Assembly (NCBI GenBank): GCA_020621965.1
Contig: JAHRYV010000003.1
Span: 62,001 to 126,000, forward strand
Source of the DNA: Curvibacter sp.
GTDB taxonomy: Bacteria > Pseudomonadota > Gammaproteobacteria > Burkholderiales > Burkholderiaceae_C
Direction of reading: 5' to 3'
DNA: 64,000 nt
Of this stretch, positions 37,023 through 47,087 are shown piece after piece. Each line of letters opens with the position of its first letter. The stretch's first letter is position 1. Position numbers and translations under genes: made by a program. Under the pieces are notes generated by a model. The model searched no databases, had not been told where the DNA came from, and saw only the letters and a program-made list of their open reading frames with translations.

Positions 37023-40000
37023 ATGGCGACAAGAAAAAAAAGCACTGTTTCGGCAAGCAGGGCCCCGCGTCAGGCCCGGGCCGCCGGGGTGCGGCCGCCC
37101 GAGGACCAGGGCGCGGAGTCACCCCAGGCGACTGCGCCCGGGGTGGGCGGCTTTCCCATCGTCGGCATCGGCGCGTCGGCCGGGGGGCTGGCGGCGTTTG
37201 AAGCCTTCTTCTCCGGCATGCCCGCCGACATCCAGCCTGGCATGGCCTTTGTCCTGGTGCAGCACCTGGCGCCCGACCACGAAAGCCTGCTGGCGGACCT
37301 GATCCGGCGCTACACCCGCATGCAGGTCTTTCAGGTGGTGGATGGCATGACCGTACAGCCCAACTGCGCCTACGTGATTCCGCCCAACCACGACATGGCC
37401 TTCATCAACGGCTCCCTGCAGCTGCTCATGCCCTCGGCGCCACGCGGCCAGCGCCTGCCCATCGACTTCTTCTTCGAGTCCCTGGCCCAGGATCAGGGCG
37501 AGCGCGCGATCGGCATCGTGCTGTCGGGCACCGGCAGCGACGGCACCCACGGCGTGCGGGCCATCAAGGATGGCGGGGGCATGGTGATGGCGCAGACGCC
37601 GGACTCCACCGAGTTCGACGGCATGCCGCGCAGCGCCATTGCCACGGGGCTGGTGGACTACGAACTGCCGCCGGCCGCGATGCCGGCCAAGCTCATGGCC
37701 TATGTGGCGCAGGTCTTCGGCAAGTTCCGCCGCTCCGCGGTGCTGCCGCCACCGCGGACCGACAGCGCGCTGAAGAAGATATTCGTCCTGCTGCGCGCCC
37801 AGACCAGCCACGATTTTTCCCACTACAAGCCCAGCACCATCCACCGGCGCATCGAGCGGCGCATGGCCGTCCATGAGATCGAGGTGATGGAAGACTACGT
37901 GGCCTATCTGCAGAAGACGCCGGGGGAGGTGGAGGCGCTGTTTCGCGACCTGCTGATCGGCGTGACGAACTTCTTCCGCGATCCGGAGGCCTTCCGCGCG
38001 CTGGAGGAGCAGGTCATCCCCCGGCTGCTGGCCGGCAAGCCCGCAGATGTGGCGATCCGGGTCTGGACGGCGGCCTGCTCCACCGGCGAGGAAGCCTATT
38101 CCGTCGCCATCCTGCTGCAGGAGTACCTGCAGGCGCACAAGCTCAACCACAAGGTGCAGATCTTCGCCACCGACATGGACAGCCGGGCCGTGGCCACGGC
38201 GCGCGCCGGGGTCTACCCGGCCAGCATTGCCGAAGACATCACGCCCGAGCGGCTGGCGCAGTTCTTCACGGCCGAGTCCGACGGCAGCGCCTATCGCATC
38301 CACAAAAGCATACGCGACATGCTGGTCTTCTCCGAGCATGACCTGATCAAGGACCCGCCCTTCTCCAAGCTCGACCTGATCACCTGCCGCAACCTGCTGA
38401 TCTACCTGGACAAGGATCTGCAGAAGAGACTCATCGTCCTGTTCCACTACGCGCTGCGCCAGGGCGGCATGCTGTTCCTGGGCGCTTCGGAGAATGTGGG
38501 TGACCTGGGCGATCTGTTTGCCGTCATGGACGGCAAGTCCAAGCTCTACCTGCGCAAGGAGGATTTTCACGGCGCCCAGCGCGCGGCCCTGGGGCGCTTT
38601 CTGCAGCCCACGAGCCTGGAGCTGGCGGGCGCGGTGTTGACGCCGGCCGCGGCCAAGACCGCGGGCAACGTGAAACTTCCCCTGCGCGAGCTGACCGAGC
38701 AGGCGCTCCTGCAGCAGGTCGCGCCCGCCGCGGCGCTGGTCAATGACAAGGGTGATCTCCTTTACCTGCACGGCCGCACCGGCATGTACCTGGAGCTGAC
38801 ACCGGGCGAGGCCGGGATCAACAACATCCTGAAGATGGCGCGCGAAGGGCTGCGGCGCGAGCTGACCACGGCCTTGCACAAGGCCGTCGTGGGCCGGCAG
38901 ATCGTGCGGGCCGCCGGCCTGACCGTCAAGACCAACGGTCACCACAGCCGCGTCAACCTGACCATCCGTCCGGTGCCGGTCAGCACGGTGGTGAGCACGG
39001 AGTCCTTCCTGTACCTGGTGATCCTGGAAGAGCCCCCCCTGGCGGACACCGAGCCGCCGCCGGCACGGCCCATGGGCACCGGCCCGGCCTCCGGGCAGGT
39101 CGACGCCCGCGTCGCGGCGCTGCAGCAGGAGCTGCGGGCCAAGGAGGAGTACCTGCAGGCGGCCAATGACGAGCTGGAGACCTCGAACGACGAGCTGCGC
39201 TCCGCCAATGAGGAGATGCAGTCCATCAACGAGGAGCTGCAGTCCACCAACGAGGAGCTGGAGACCTCCAAGGAGGAGCTGCAGTCGGTCAACGAGGAGC
39301 TGGCCACGGTCAACACGGAGTTGCAGACCAAGGTGTTCGATCTGTCACGGGCCAACAACGACATGAACAACCTGATGGCGGGTACCGGCGTGGGCACCGT
39401 CTTTCTGGACCACCAGCTGCGCATCCTGCGCTACACGCCCGCGGCCAATGCGATCATCAACCTGATCCCGGGCGACGTCGGGCGGCCGATCGCGCATGTG
39501 GCGTCCAACCTCGTCGACTACGACCGCCTGGCCGCGGATGTGCAGGCCGTGCTGGACACGCTGGTGCCCAGGGAGGTGGACGTGCAGACCCGGGCCGGCG
39601 CCTGGTACACCATGCGCATCCTGCCCTACCGCACGCAGGACAACGTCATCGAGGGTGTTGTCATCACCTTCATCGACATCTCGGAGGTCGTGCGCACGCG
39701 CGAGTCGCTGCGCCAGGCCAACGAACTGCTGCGTCTGGCCGTGGTGGTGCGCGATGCGAACGATGCCATCACCGTGCAGGATCTGGCCGGGCGCATCCTG
39801 GCCTGGAACCCGGGTGCCCAGAGGCTGTATGGGTGGACGGAAGCCGAGGCGCTGCTGATGAACGCCCGCGACCGGATTCCGCCGACCCTGCGGCAGGGCG
39901 CACTGGAGCAGTTGCACCAACTCAGCCGCGCGGAGATGCTGGCGCCTTTCCAGACGCAGCGCCTGGGCAAGGACGGCGCGGTGGTGGACATCTGGATGAC

Positions 40001-40115
40001 GGCCAGCCCCTTGGTGGACGAGGCCGGCCAGGTCTATGCGATCGCGACCACCGAACGCAGGTGCCAATCCGGCACGGGGCGAGCGCCCGAGGCCCAGGAT
40101 GGCCGGCAGAGCTGA
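37023..40115 (+). CDS. CheB-CheR-PAS fusion signalling protein
   Basis: Protein of 1030 residues. Domains in order: CheB methylesterase (~40-235) with Ser 'GIGASAGG', His 'LVQHLAP' and Asp 'SGTGSDGTHG'; CheR methyltransferase (~255-510) with SAM motif 'WTAACSTGEEAYSVAI'; a coiled coil (~705-775) of 'SxNEEL'-type heptads; PAS domains at ~780-895 and ~905-1005 ('ITVQDLAGRILAWNPGAQRLYG'). There is no CheB receiver domain. The last ~15 residues look unlike PAS and may reflect a late frame slip. It overlaps the kinase gene by 17 bases. Confidence 0.92.
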   Translation: MATRKKSTVSASRAPRQARAAGVRPPEDQGAESPQATAPGVGGFPIVGIGASAGGLAAFEAFFSGMPADIQPGMAFVLVQHLAPDHESLLADLIRRYTRMQVFQVVDGMTVQPNCAYVIPPNHDMAFINGSLQLLMPSAPRGQRLPIDFFFESLAQDQGERAIGIVLSGTGSDGTHGVRAIKDGGGMVMAQTPDSTEFDGMPRSAIATGLVDYELPPAAMPAKLMAYVAQVFGKFRRSAVLPPPRTDSALKKIFVLLRAQTSHDFSHYKPSTIHRRIERRMAVHEIEVMEDYVAYLQKTPGEVEALFRDLLIGVTNFFRDPEAFRALEEQVIPRLLAGKPADVAIRVWTAACSTGEEAYSVAILLQEYLQAHKLNHKVQIFATDMDSRAVATARAGVYPASIAEDITPERLAQFFTAESDGSAYRIHKSIRDMLVFSEHDLIKDPPFSKLDLITCRNLLIYLDKDLQKRLIVLFHYALRQGGMLFLGASENVGDLGDLFAVMDGKSKLYLRKEDFHGAQRAALGRFLQPTSLELAGAVLTPAAAKTAGNVKLPLRELTEQALLQQVAPAAALVNDKGDLLYLHGRTGMYLELTPGEAGINNILKMAREGLRRELTTALHKAVVGRQIVRAAGLTVKTNGHHSRVNLTIRPVPVSTVVSTESFLYLVILEEPPLADTEPPPARPMGTGPASGQVDARVAALQQELRAKEEYLQAANDELETSNDELRSANEEMQSINEELQSTNEELETSKEELQSVNEELATVNTELQTKVFDLSRANNDMNNLMAGTGVGTVFLDHQLRILRYTPAANAIINLIPGDVGRPIAHVASNLVDYDRLAADVQAVLDTLVPREVDVQTRAGAWYTMRILPYRTQDNVIEGVVITFIDISEVVRTRESLRQANELLRLAVVVRDANDAITVQDLAGRILAWNPGAQRLYGWTEAEALLMNARDRIPPTLRQGALEQLHQLSRAEMLAPFQTQRLGKDGAVVDIWMTASPLVDEAGQVYAIATTERRCQSGTGRAPEAQDGRQS

Positions 40116-41382
40116 ATCCGCCGCGCGCAGCCCTGCGGCCCCCACCGCAGGGCCGACCTTGCGTCAGCAGGCCGAGGCGGTGCTTGATGTCCAGGCCGAG
40201 CCCACCCCCGGCCAGCTGGCGGCCATGTCACCCGAGCAGACGCAGCGCATGTTGCACGAACTGGGCGTGCACCAGATCGAACTGGAGATGCAGAACGAGG
40301 AGCTGCGCCGCGCGCAGGCTGAACTGAGTGCGGCGCGGGCGCGTTATTTCGACCTCTATGACCTGGCGCCGGTGGGGTACTGCACCCTGGACGAGCAGGG
40401 GCAGATCCGGCAGGCCAACCTCACGGCGGCCAGCATGCTGGGTGTGGCCGTCAGTGCCTTGCGCGGCAAGCTGCTGACGGCCTTCATCTGCAAGGAGGAC
40501 CAGGATGTCTACTACCTGCACCGCAAGCAGCGCATGGAGGCGGGCCGCACGCACGCGTGCGAGTTGCGCCTGGCCAGGCAGGACGGCACCCTGGCCTGGG
40601 TCCATCTGGCGACCACGGCGGGCCACGACGCGGACGGCGCGCCGGAGTTGCGGGTCGTGCTGACCGATGTGACGGAGCACAAGCAGGTGGAAGCGGCCTT
40701 GCGCGAGAGCATGCGCCAGTTGCAGACGCTGTCGCGCCGGGTGCTTGAGGCGCAGGAGACCGAGCGCCACCGTGTGGCGCTTGAATTGCACGACGAACTG
40801 GGGCAGGCACTGACCGCCATCAAGATCAACCTGCAGGTGGGCCAGCTGTTCCAGAAACAGACGGCGGGCGAACTCAACGCCGAGAACATCCGCATCGTCG
40901 ACGAGGCCTTGCAGCAGATGCGGCGGCTGGCCTATGCCCTGCGGCCCTCGATGCTCGACGACCTCGGGCTGGCACCGGCACTGCGCTGGATGGCGGAACA
41001 GACGGCGGCACGCAGTGGCCTGCGGGTCGATTTTGACGCGGGCCCGCCGCAGCCGCGACTGGCACCCGAGATCGAGATTGCTGTCTTTCGAATCGCCCAG
41101 GAGGCGCTGACCAACATCGTGCGCCATGCCCAGGCCCGGCACGTGCAGATGTCCCTGCACCGCGACGGCGAGGGGCTGGTGCTGCGTGTGCAGGACGATG
41201 GCCTCGGCTTCGATCCGGCCGCCGTGCGGGTTCGTGCGCTGGCTGGGGGCAGCCTGGGGCTGCTCGGCATGGAAGAGCGTGCCATGCTCATCGGCGGGCA
41301 GCTGCTGATCGAATCGGCACCGGGCCAGGGGTGCACGCTGCGCCTGCGTTGTCCGGCACGCGGTCGCGCGGAGCTGCCATGA
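40099..41382 (+). CDS. PAS-containing histidine kinase, NarX/DegS type
   Basis: Soluble kinase of 427 residues. One PAS domain at ~75-195 ('YFDLYDLAPVGYCTLDEQGQIRQAN'). HisKA_3 dimerisation and phospho-acceptor box 'ERHRVALELHDELGQALTAIK' (His in LHDELG), and a HATPase with 'QEALTNIVRHAQA' and 'DDGLGFDP'. No membrane segment. Overlaps the response-regulator gene by ATGA (41379-41382), its evident partner. Confidence 0.9.
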   Translation: MAGRAESAARSPAAPTAGPTLRQQAEAVLDVQAEPTPGQLAAMSPEQTQRMLHELGVHQIELEMQNEELRRAQAELSAARARYFDLYDLAPVGYCTLDEQGQIRQANLTAASMLGVAVSALRGKLLTAFICKEDQDVYYLHRKQRMEAGRTHACELRLARQDGTLAWVHLATTAGHDADGAPELRVVLTDVTEHKQVEAALRESMRQLQTLSRRVLEAQETERHRVALELHDELGQALTAIKINLQVGQLFQKQTAGELNAENIRIVDEALQQMRRLAYALRPSMLDDLGLAPALRWMAEQTAARSGLRVDFDAGPPQPRLAPEIEIAVFRIAQEALTNIVRHAQARHVQMSLHRDGEGLVLRVQDDGLGFDPAAVRVRALAGGSLGLLGMEERAMLIGGQLLIESAPGQGCTLRLRCPARGRAELP

Positions 41383-42032
41383 AGCCGGCCCGTGTCCTGC
41401 TGGCCGATGACCACACCCTGGTCCGTGCCGGCCTGCGCAAGCTGCTGGAGTCCATGCCTGAGCTGACGGTGGTGGGGGAGGCGGCCGACGGGCTGGCGCT
41501 GCTGGCGCTGGCAGAACAGCTGCAGCCCGACCTGGTGCTGATGGACATCGCCATGCCGGGTCTCAATGGACTGGAAGCCACAGCCCGTCTGGTGAAGGCA
41601 CAAGCCGGAATCCGTGTGCTGATTTTGTCCATGCACCAGAACGAGGAATACGTGCGGCAGGCCTTGCGCCATGGCGCGGTGGCCTACTTGCTGAAGGATG
41701 CGGCGCCGGTGGAGCTTGAGCTGGCGATCCAGGCGGTCCAGCGCGGCGAGATCTATCTGAGTCCGGCCGTTTCCCGGGGCGTGGTGAGCGACTATGTCCA
41801 GCGCCTGCGCGGCGAGGACTCACCGGCCGTGCTGCTCACACCACGCCAGCGCGAGGTCTTGCAGCTGATTGCCGAGGGCCACAGCAGCAAGGAAATCGCG
41901 CGTCGCCTCCATCTCTCGGTCAAGACGGTGGAGACGCACCGCAGCCAGCTGATGAAACAGCTCGACATCCACGAAGTGACCGGCCTGGTGCGCTACGCCC
42001 TGCGCGCGGGCCTGATTTCGTCCGACAGCTGA
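41379..42032 (+). CDS. NarL/LuxR-family response regulator
   Basis: Protein of 217 residues. Receiver domain with 'LLADDHTLVRAG', phospho-acceptor Asp in 'LVLMDIAMPGLNG' and Lys in 'AYLLKDAAP'. LuxR-type helix-turn-helix at ~150-210 ('LTPRQREVLQLIAEGHSSKEIAR', 'SVKTVETHRSQLMKQL'). Cognate of the upstream kinase by start-stop overlap. Confidence 0.93.
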   Translation: MKPARVLLADDHTLVRAGLRKLLESMPELTVVGEAADGLALLALAEQLQPDLVLMDIAMPGLNGLEATARLVKAQAGIRVLILSMHQNEEYVRQALRHGAVAYLLKDAAPVELELAIQAVQRGEIYLSPAVSRGVVSDYVQRLRGEDSPAVLLTPRQREVLQLIAEGHSSKEIARRLHLSVKTVETHRSQLMKQLDIHEVTGLVRYALRAGLISSDS

Positions 42033-42247
42033 TCCGGCACCGTACCCCCCGGTCGGCGCCGACCGGCCGGAGTCTCAGGTGTTATTCCGGTCGATTTCAG
42101 GTATCGAACCGATTTCGCAGCTGGCCGTTCGGCCCTAAATTGTGATGAATGTCGCTAAAGACGCCATTTGTTGCAAATCGCACCGACGCATGTCCATGGG
42201 GCGGCGCTACAGTGCCCCACCTGATCTCTACCCTATTGGGGAGCCCT

Positions 42248-42640
42248 ATGACCACCAAGGTCCTGCTGGTTGACGACAACCCGACTTTTCTCTCCTCCGT
42301 CAGGATGTTTCTTGGCATGCTGCCCAATATGGAGGTGGTCGGCGAGGCGCATGACGGCCTGGCCGCATTGAAGCAGGCCGACAAGCTGCAGCCTGACCTG
42401 GCCCTGCTCGACATTGCCCTGCCCGAGATGAATGGGCTGGAGGTCGCACGCAAGCTGCAGTCGCTGCCCCGTCCTCCGAAGATCGTCTTCCTGTCCATGC
42501 ATGACGGCCCCGATTACCGGGCCGCGGCATCCAGCCTGGGTGCAGACGGTTATGTCAGCAAGGCCGATTTCGTGACGGAACTGTTCCCGATCGTGAAGCG
42601 GCTGGCCGGGACGGAACCGGAATCCGGCCAACCGCACTGA
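42248..42640 (+). CDS. Single-domain response regulator
   Basis: Receiver-only protein of 130 residues: 'LLVDDNPTFLSS', phospho-acceptor Asp in 'LALLDIALPEMNG', 'FLSMHDG' and Lys in 'GYVSKADF'. No output domain. ATG 42248 follows the 'TATTGGGGAGCCCT' leader with GGGGAG. It lies 215 bases after the LuxR-type regulator and has its own terminator, so is probably a separate unit able to act as a phosphate sink or protein-protein relay for the same kinases. Confidence 0.88.
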   Translation: MTTKVLLVDDNPTFLSSVRMFLGMLPNMEVVGEAHDGLAALKQADKLQPDLALLDIALPEMNGLEVARKLQSLPRPPKIVFLSMHDGPDYRAAASSLGADGYVSKADFVTELFPIVKRLAGTEPESGQPH

Positions 42641-42665
42641 AGACCGCACAAGCGCCGAGACGTAC

Positions 42666-42705
42666 AAGCCTCATGCCCGATGGAAGGGGCATGAGGCTTT
42701 TTTCT
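42666..42705 (+). terminator. Rho-independent terminator after single-domain response regulator
   Basis: AAGCCTCATGCCC (42666-42678) pairs with GGGCATGAGGCTT (42687-42699), followed by TTTTCT. A long, nearly perfect stem 26 bases after the stop codon. Confidence 0.9.
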
Positions 42706-42773
42706 GGCGGGTGGTCGGGCGCATGGCCAGGCGGCCGGTAAGGCCGGCGCGCCGTCACGCAGGGCGACTGAAC

Positions 42774-43592
42774 TCAGTCGCGCGGGCGGAAGGTGATGAT
42801 CAGGGGGGAGTGAACCCGGCCGTCGACGTCGCGCGGCAAGGCCTCGGTCTTGTCGATGGCCTTGAGCACGGCATCGTCCCAGTTCTTGTGGCCACTGCTC
42901 TTGAGCAGCTTGCGCCCGACGATGGTGCCATCGGGCGAGGTGCGCACTTCCACCTCGGCGCTGGGGTTGCTGGCCAGCTCCTCGGAGAAGACGATGTTGG
43001 GCTTGACGCGGGCGCGGATGCGGCCGGCGTAGCTGTCCGAGGGGCCGGACGACCTTTGTGCCGTGCCGGTCGAGGAAGGCGCGCCGGTGGCGCCGGCCAA
43101 GCCGGCCATGCGCTTGAGGTTCTCCTGGCGCAGCTTTTCGCGTTGTTGCGCCTCTTCCTGTTCCTTGCGCTTGGCCTCGAGTTCCTTCTTCTTCTTTTCC
43201 TCGGCCAGCTTCTTCTCGCGCGCCTGGCGCTCCCGCTCCAGCCGTTCCTGCTCCAGCCGTTCCTGCTCCAGCTTTTCCTTGGCCTTGCGCTCGCGCTCAC
43301 GCGCCAGGGCGATCTCGGCATCGTTGGCCTGGGGCGTCTCCACCTTGGGCGGCGCCGGGGGGCGCGGGGTGGGTTGCGGCTCGGGCTCGGGTTCGACCAG
43401 CTTGGGGGCGGCCTCCTGCGGCACGGCTGACCACAGCTCGGCCTCGACCGCCAGGCTGGTGTCGCTGCTGCGCCAATTCACGCCCCAGGTCAGCGCGGCC
43501 AGCAGCAGGCCGTGGATGAGCAGGGCCAGGCCGTAGGCGCGCAACAGCCCTTGTGGGGGCGGGGCGAATTCCTGGCGGCTGGCGGCGTGCAT
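42774..43592 (-). CDS. tolA: Tol-Pal system protein TolA
   Basis: Protein of 272 residues linking the TolQR motor to the outer membrane. Membrane anchor at ~17-38 ('LRAYGLALLIHGLLLAALTWG'), a Pro-rich stretch ('PEPEPQPTPRPPAPPK'), a long Lys/Glu/Arg helix (~90-165, 'ERERKAKEKLEQERLEQERL') and a TonB-like C-terminal domain ('YAGRIRARVKPNIVF', 'GRKLLKSSGHKNWDDAVLKAI'). Follows tolR by 15 bases. tolB and pal, usual next genes, are absent; the next genes are convergent. Confidence 0.92.
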   Translation of the reverse strand: MHAASRQEFAPPPQGLLRAYGLALLIHGLLLAALTWGVNWRSSDTSLAVEAELWSAVPQEAAPKLVEPEPEPQPTPRPPAPPKVETPQANDAEIALARERERKAKEKLEQERLEQERLERERQAREKKLAEEKKKKELEAKRKEQEEAQQREKLRQENLKRMAGLAGATGAPSSTGTAQRSSGPSDSYAGRIRARVKPNIVFSEELASNPSAEVEVRTSPDGTIVGRKLLKSSGHKNWDDAVLKAIDKTEALPRDVDGRVHSPLIITFRPRD

Positions 43593-43607
43593 GGCCTGGG
43601 GGGCAAA

Positions 43608-44036
<429 letters not shown>

Positions 44037-44046
44037 GCTGCGGTCC

Positions 44047-44754
44047 TCAGAAGGTGGAGGCCGACGTGGCCGCCGCCGGCTGGGCGCTGACGTTGCGCTG
44101 CAGGATGTTGGAGAACTCCTCGATGAAGGTCTCCTGCATATTGGCCACGCGGTCGATGTCGCGCGCGAAGCGGTTGTAGGCCACCACGGCCGGAATGGCG
44201 GCAAACAGGCCGATGGCCGTGGCCACCAGGGCCTCGGCGATGCCGGGCGCCACGGTGGCCAGCGTCACCTGCTGCAGCGAGGCCAGGCCGGTGAAGGCGT
44301 GCATGATGCCCCAGACGGTGCCGAACAGGCCGACGTAGGGCGAGACCGAGCCGACCGAGGCCAGGAAGGAGAGGTTGGTCTCCACCACGTCCATCTCGCG
44401 CTGGAAGCTCGCGCGCATGGCGCGGCGCGCACCGTCGAGCAGGGTGCCGGCGTCGCTGATGCGGCGCTCGCGCAGCTTCTGGTATTCGCGCAGGCCGGCC
44501 ACGAAGATGCGCTCCATCGGGCCGCTGGTGTGGCCCTTCTGGGCCGCGTTGGCAAACAGGGTGTTGAGGTTGGCGCCGGACCAGAAGTCGCGCTCGAACT
44601 TGTCGTTGAGCTCGCGCACGCGTTTGAGCGCGAACAGCTTGCTGAAGATGGCGGCCCAGCTGGCGATGGACATCAACAGCAGCAGCACCATGACGGCCTG
44701 CACGACCCAGCTCGCGTGCAGGACCAGTTGGATGATGGAGAGTTCTTGGCTCAT
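44047..44754 (-). CDS. tolQ: Tol-Pal system protein TolQ
   Basis: Protein of 235 residues, ExbB/TolQ/MotA family. Three membrane helices: ~17-37 ('VVQAVMVLLLLMSIASWAAI'), ~130-155 ('VSPYVGLFGTVWGIMHAFTGL') and ~165-190 ('ATAIGLFAAIPAVVAYNRFA'). The family signature 'GLFGTVWGIMHAF' is intact. First of tolQRA; a 234-base gap separates it from ybgC, which usually abuts tolQ, so a separate promoter is likely there. Confidence 0.94.
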   Translation of the reverse strand: MSQELSIIQLVLHASWVVQAVMVLLLLMSIASWAAIFSKLFALKRVRELNDKFERDFWSGANLNTLFANAAQKGHTSGPMERIFVAGLREYQKLRERRISDAGTLLDGARRAMRASFQREMDVVETNLSFLASVGSVSPYVGLFGTVWGIMHAFTGLASLQQVTLATVAPGIAEALVATAIGLFAAIPAVVAYNRFARDIDRVANMQETFIEEFSNILQRNVSAQPAAATSASTF

Positions 44755-44988
44755 GGCAACCTAGAAACTGTAGTTGGACGCGCCCGAGTGGGCCGTCATG
44801 GGGTGGACTGGCAAGGCGTGACGACGCGGCTGGCACCTGCCAGCAAGGAGGAGCAACGCCGCCAGAGCGCCCCAGGGCGGCGCAATTGGGTGCGTAGCGT
44901 ACTCACCGTGGAGGTGAAGCAACTCGTGGTCAAAAACGTTCGTATCCATGCATGTTTCCTGCGGAAAATAAGCGGTCAACTACGGTTT

Positions 44989-45393
44989 CTAGGTTAAGAC
45001 TTCCAGGATGGTGCTGGGAATTCTTTCAGGTTTCATGCTGGCTGCGGCGACCCAGCCGATGCGGATGGTGCCTTCACACAACAGTTCAGGCGCCGCCGCC
45101 GTCTTGCGCCAGGCTTCCTGCCGGATTGTCAGCGATGCCCGGCCGCTTTCCAGCAGACGGGCTGTAACCAATAGTTCGTCATCCAGCCGGGCCGGGCGGT
45201 GGTATTTGACGGCCGTCTCGCTGACCACGAAGATGCCGCCGGTCTGCTCGCGCAGGGCCTGCTGGCCGATGCCGTGCGCGCGCAGCCACTCGGTGCGGGC
45301 GCGTTCGAAAAAGCGGAGGTAGTTGGCGTAGAAGACGATGCCGCCGGCATCGGTGTCTTCCCAGTAGACGCGGATGGGCAGTTCGAAAGTCAT
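44989..45393 (-). CDS. ybgC: Acyl-CoA thioesterase YbgC of the Tol-Pal locus
   Basis: Hot-dog-fold thioesterase of 134 residues. Catalytic Asp motif 'YWEDTDAGGIVFYANYLRFFERARTE' is shown here in part; 'VSETAVKYHRPARLDDELLV' follows. ATG at 45393 fits the family N terminus 'MTFELPIRVYWED'. Upstream of tolQ as in other proteobacteria, though with an unusually long gap. Confidence 0.92.
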   Translation of the reverse strand: MTFELPIRVYWEDTDAGGIVFYANYLRFFERARTEWLRAHGIGQQALREQTGGIFVVSETAVKYHRPARLDDELLVTARLLESGRASLTIRQEAWRKTAAAPELLCEGTIRIGWVAAASMKPERIPSTILEVLT

Positions 45394-45400
45394 GGTCTTC

Positions 45401-46585
45401 TCAGGCAAGTAGTGGACGCAGCCGCTCGATCGCGGCCTGCAACTGGGGCAGGGCGCTGGCGGTGGAGAAACGGATGTACTTGTGGGTCTCGGCGCTGCCG
45501 AAGTCGCGCCCGGGCGTCGCCGCCACATGGGCCTGCTGCATGAGCGCGAAGCTCAGCTCCCAGCTGTCCTTGACGCCGAGTTTCTGGCAAGCCTGGGTGC
45601 AGTCGGCCCAGGCGTAGAAGGCGCCGTCGGGCAAAACGGGCACCGTCAGGCCCAGCTCGTTCAAGGCGGGGATGAAGAAGTCGCGCCGGGCCTTGAATTC
45701 GGCCCGGCGGCGTTCGTATTCGGCCAGGCTGTCGGGTTCAAAGCAGGCCAGGGCGGCGTGCTGGGCAATGGTGCTGGGGCAGATGTAGAGGTTCTGCGCC
45801 AGGCGCTCGATCACCGGTACCAGCGCCTCCGGCACGACCAGCCAGCCCAGGCGCCAGCCGGTCATGCTGAAGTACTTGGAGAAGCTGTTGATGCTGATGA
45901 TGTTGTCGTCGATGGCCAGCGCCGACTGGCCGTAGCGTTCGTCGTAGCTCAGGCCGAGGTAGATCTCGTCGACCAGGGTGATGCCGTCGTGCTGCTGCAC
46001 CACTTCATGGATGCGGCGCAGCTCGGCCGGATCGATGGAGGTGCCGGTGGGGTTGGAGGGCGAGGCCAGCAGCACGCCACGGGTCTGCGGGCCCCAGGCC
46101 GCGCGCACCTGCTCGGCGCTGAGCTGGAAGCGTTCGGCCGGCCCGGAGGGGATCAGGCGGGCCGTGCCCTCGGCGGCGCTGACGAAGTGCCGGTTGCAGG
46201 GGTAGCTCGGGTCCGGCATCAGGATCTCGTCGCCGGCCTCGATCAGCGCCAGGCAGGCCAGCTGCAGCGCGGCCGAGGCGCCGGCGGTGACGACGATGCG
46301 GCTGGCCGGTACATCGAGACCGAAGCGTTGCCGGTACCAGCCGCTGATGCGCTCGCGCAGCGCCGGCAGGCCGGTGGCGTCGGTGTACTGGCTACGGCCC
46401 TCGCGCAGGGCGCGTTCGGCGGCGGCCTGCACCAGTGGCGGGGCGGTGAAGTCGGGTTCGCCAATGTTGAGGAAGAGCATGGGCGCGCTGCCCTGCGCGG
46501 CCTCGCGCGCCAGCGCACTGGCGGCCTTGGCCACCTCCATGACGTAGAAGGGTTCGATCTTCTGCGCGCGGCGGGCGACTCTCAT
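45401..46585 (-). CDS. Pyridoxal phosphate-dependent aminotransferase, class I/II
   Basis: Aminotransferase of 394 residues. PLP-Lys motif 'NSFSKYFSMTGWRLGW', 'NIGEPDF' near the N terminus, 'SPSNPTGT', 'DEIYLGLSY' and 'HKYIRFSTA' with the carboxylate-binding Arg. ATG at 46585 follows the nusB gene by ten bases. The amino-acid specificity cannot be set; relatives include aspartate- and alanine-type enzymes. Seven bases separate it from ybgC. Confidence 0.88.
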   Translation of the reverse strand: MRVARRAQKIEPFYVMEVAKAASALAREAAQGSAPMLFLNIGEPDFTAPPLVQAAAERALREGRSQYTDATGLPALRERISGWYRQRFGLDVPASRIVVTAGASAALQLACLALIEAGDEILMPDPSYPCNRHFVSAAEGTARLIPSGPAERFQLSAEQVRAAWGPQTRGVLLASPSNPTGTSIDPAELRRIHEVVQQHDGITLVDEIYLGLSYDERYGQSALAIDDNIISINSFSKYFSMTGWRLGWLVVPEALVPVIERLAQNLYICPSTIAQHAALACFEPDSLAEYERRRAEFKARRDFFIPALNELGLTVPVLPDGAFYAWADCTQACQKLGVKDSWELSFALMQQAHVAATPGRDFGSAETHKYIRFSTASALPQLQAAIERLRPLLA

Positions 46586-46595
46586 GCGTGAATGG

Positions 46596-47087
46596 TCAGC
46601 TCTTGATCCTGCCGGCGGCACGGTCGGCGGCCACTTCGTCAGCGCGCAGCGTCGGTGCCAGGCCGCCCAGCACGCCGTTGACGTACTTGTGGCCGTCGGT
46701 GCCGCCGAAGGACTTGGCCAGCTCGATGCATTCGTTGAGCACCACGCGCCAGGGCACGTCCAGGCAGTGCCGCAGTTCGTAGACACCGATCCACATGACG
46801 GCATGCTCGATGGGCGAGAGTTCGGCCAGCTTGCGGTCGAGCAGCGGGGTGATCAGACGGTCGAGCTCGGTCGCCTGCTCGACGCAGCCGTGCAGCAGGG
46901 CGTCGTAGTGGGCGGCGTCGGCCTTGGAGAAGCCGGAGAGGTCGCGCGTGAAGCTGTCGATGGCGCTGGTCTCGTTGCCGCCGACCAGGTGCTGGTACAG
47001 GGCTTGCAGGGCGAATTCGCGCGCGCGGCTGCGGCCGGACTTGGCGGCGGACTTGCGCGGGGCGGCGCCGGACGGTGTCGCGCTCAT
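46596..47087 (-). CDS. nusB: Transcription antitermination protein NusB
   Basis: RNA-binding helical protein of 163 residues: '[21 protein letters not shown]' at the N terminus, '[30 protein letters not shown]' in pieces, '[18 protein letters not shown]' near the end. It acts with NusE/S10 in rRNA antitermination. It overlaps ribH by four bases, the usual rib-nusB arrangement. Confidence 0.95.
   Translation of the reverse strand: MSATPSGAAPRKSAAKSGRSRAREFALQALYQHLVGGNETSAIDSFTRDLSGFSKADAAHYDALLHGCVEQATELDRLITPLLDRKLAELSPIEHAVMWIGVYELRHCLDVPWRVVLNECIELAKSFGGTDGHKYVNGVLGGLAPTLRADEVAADRAAGRIKS

Noticed and set aside
44761-44979. Possible 72-residue minus-strand gene between ybgC and tolQ
   Set aside because: No ribosome site or family features; composition irregular. 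The gap more likely holds a promoter.
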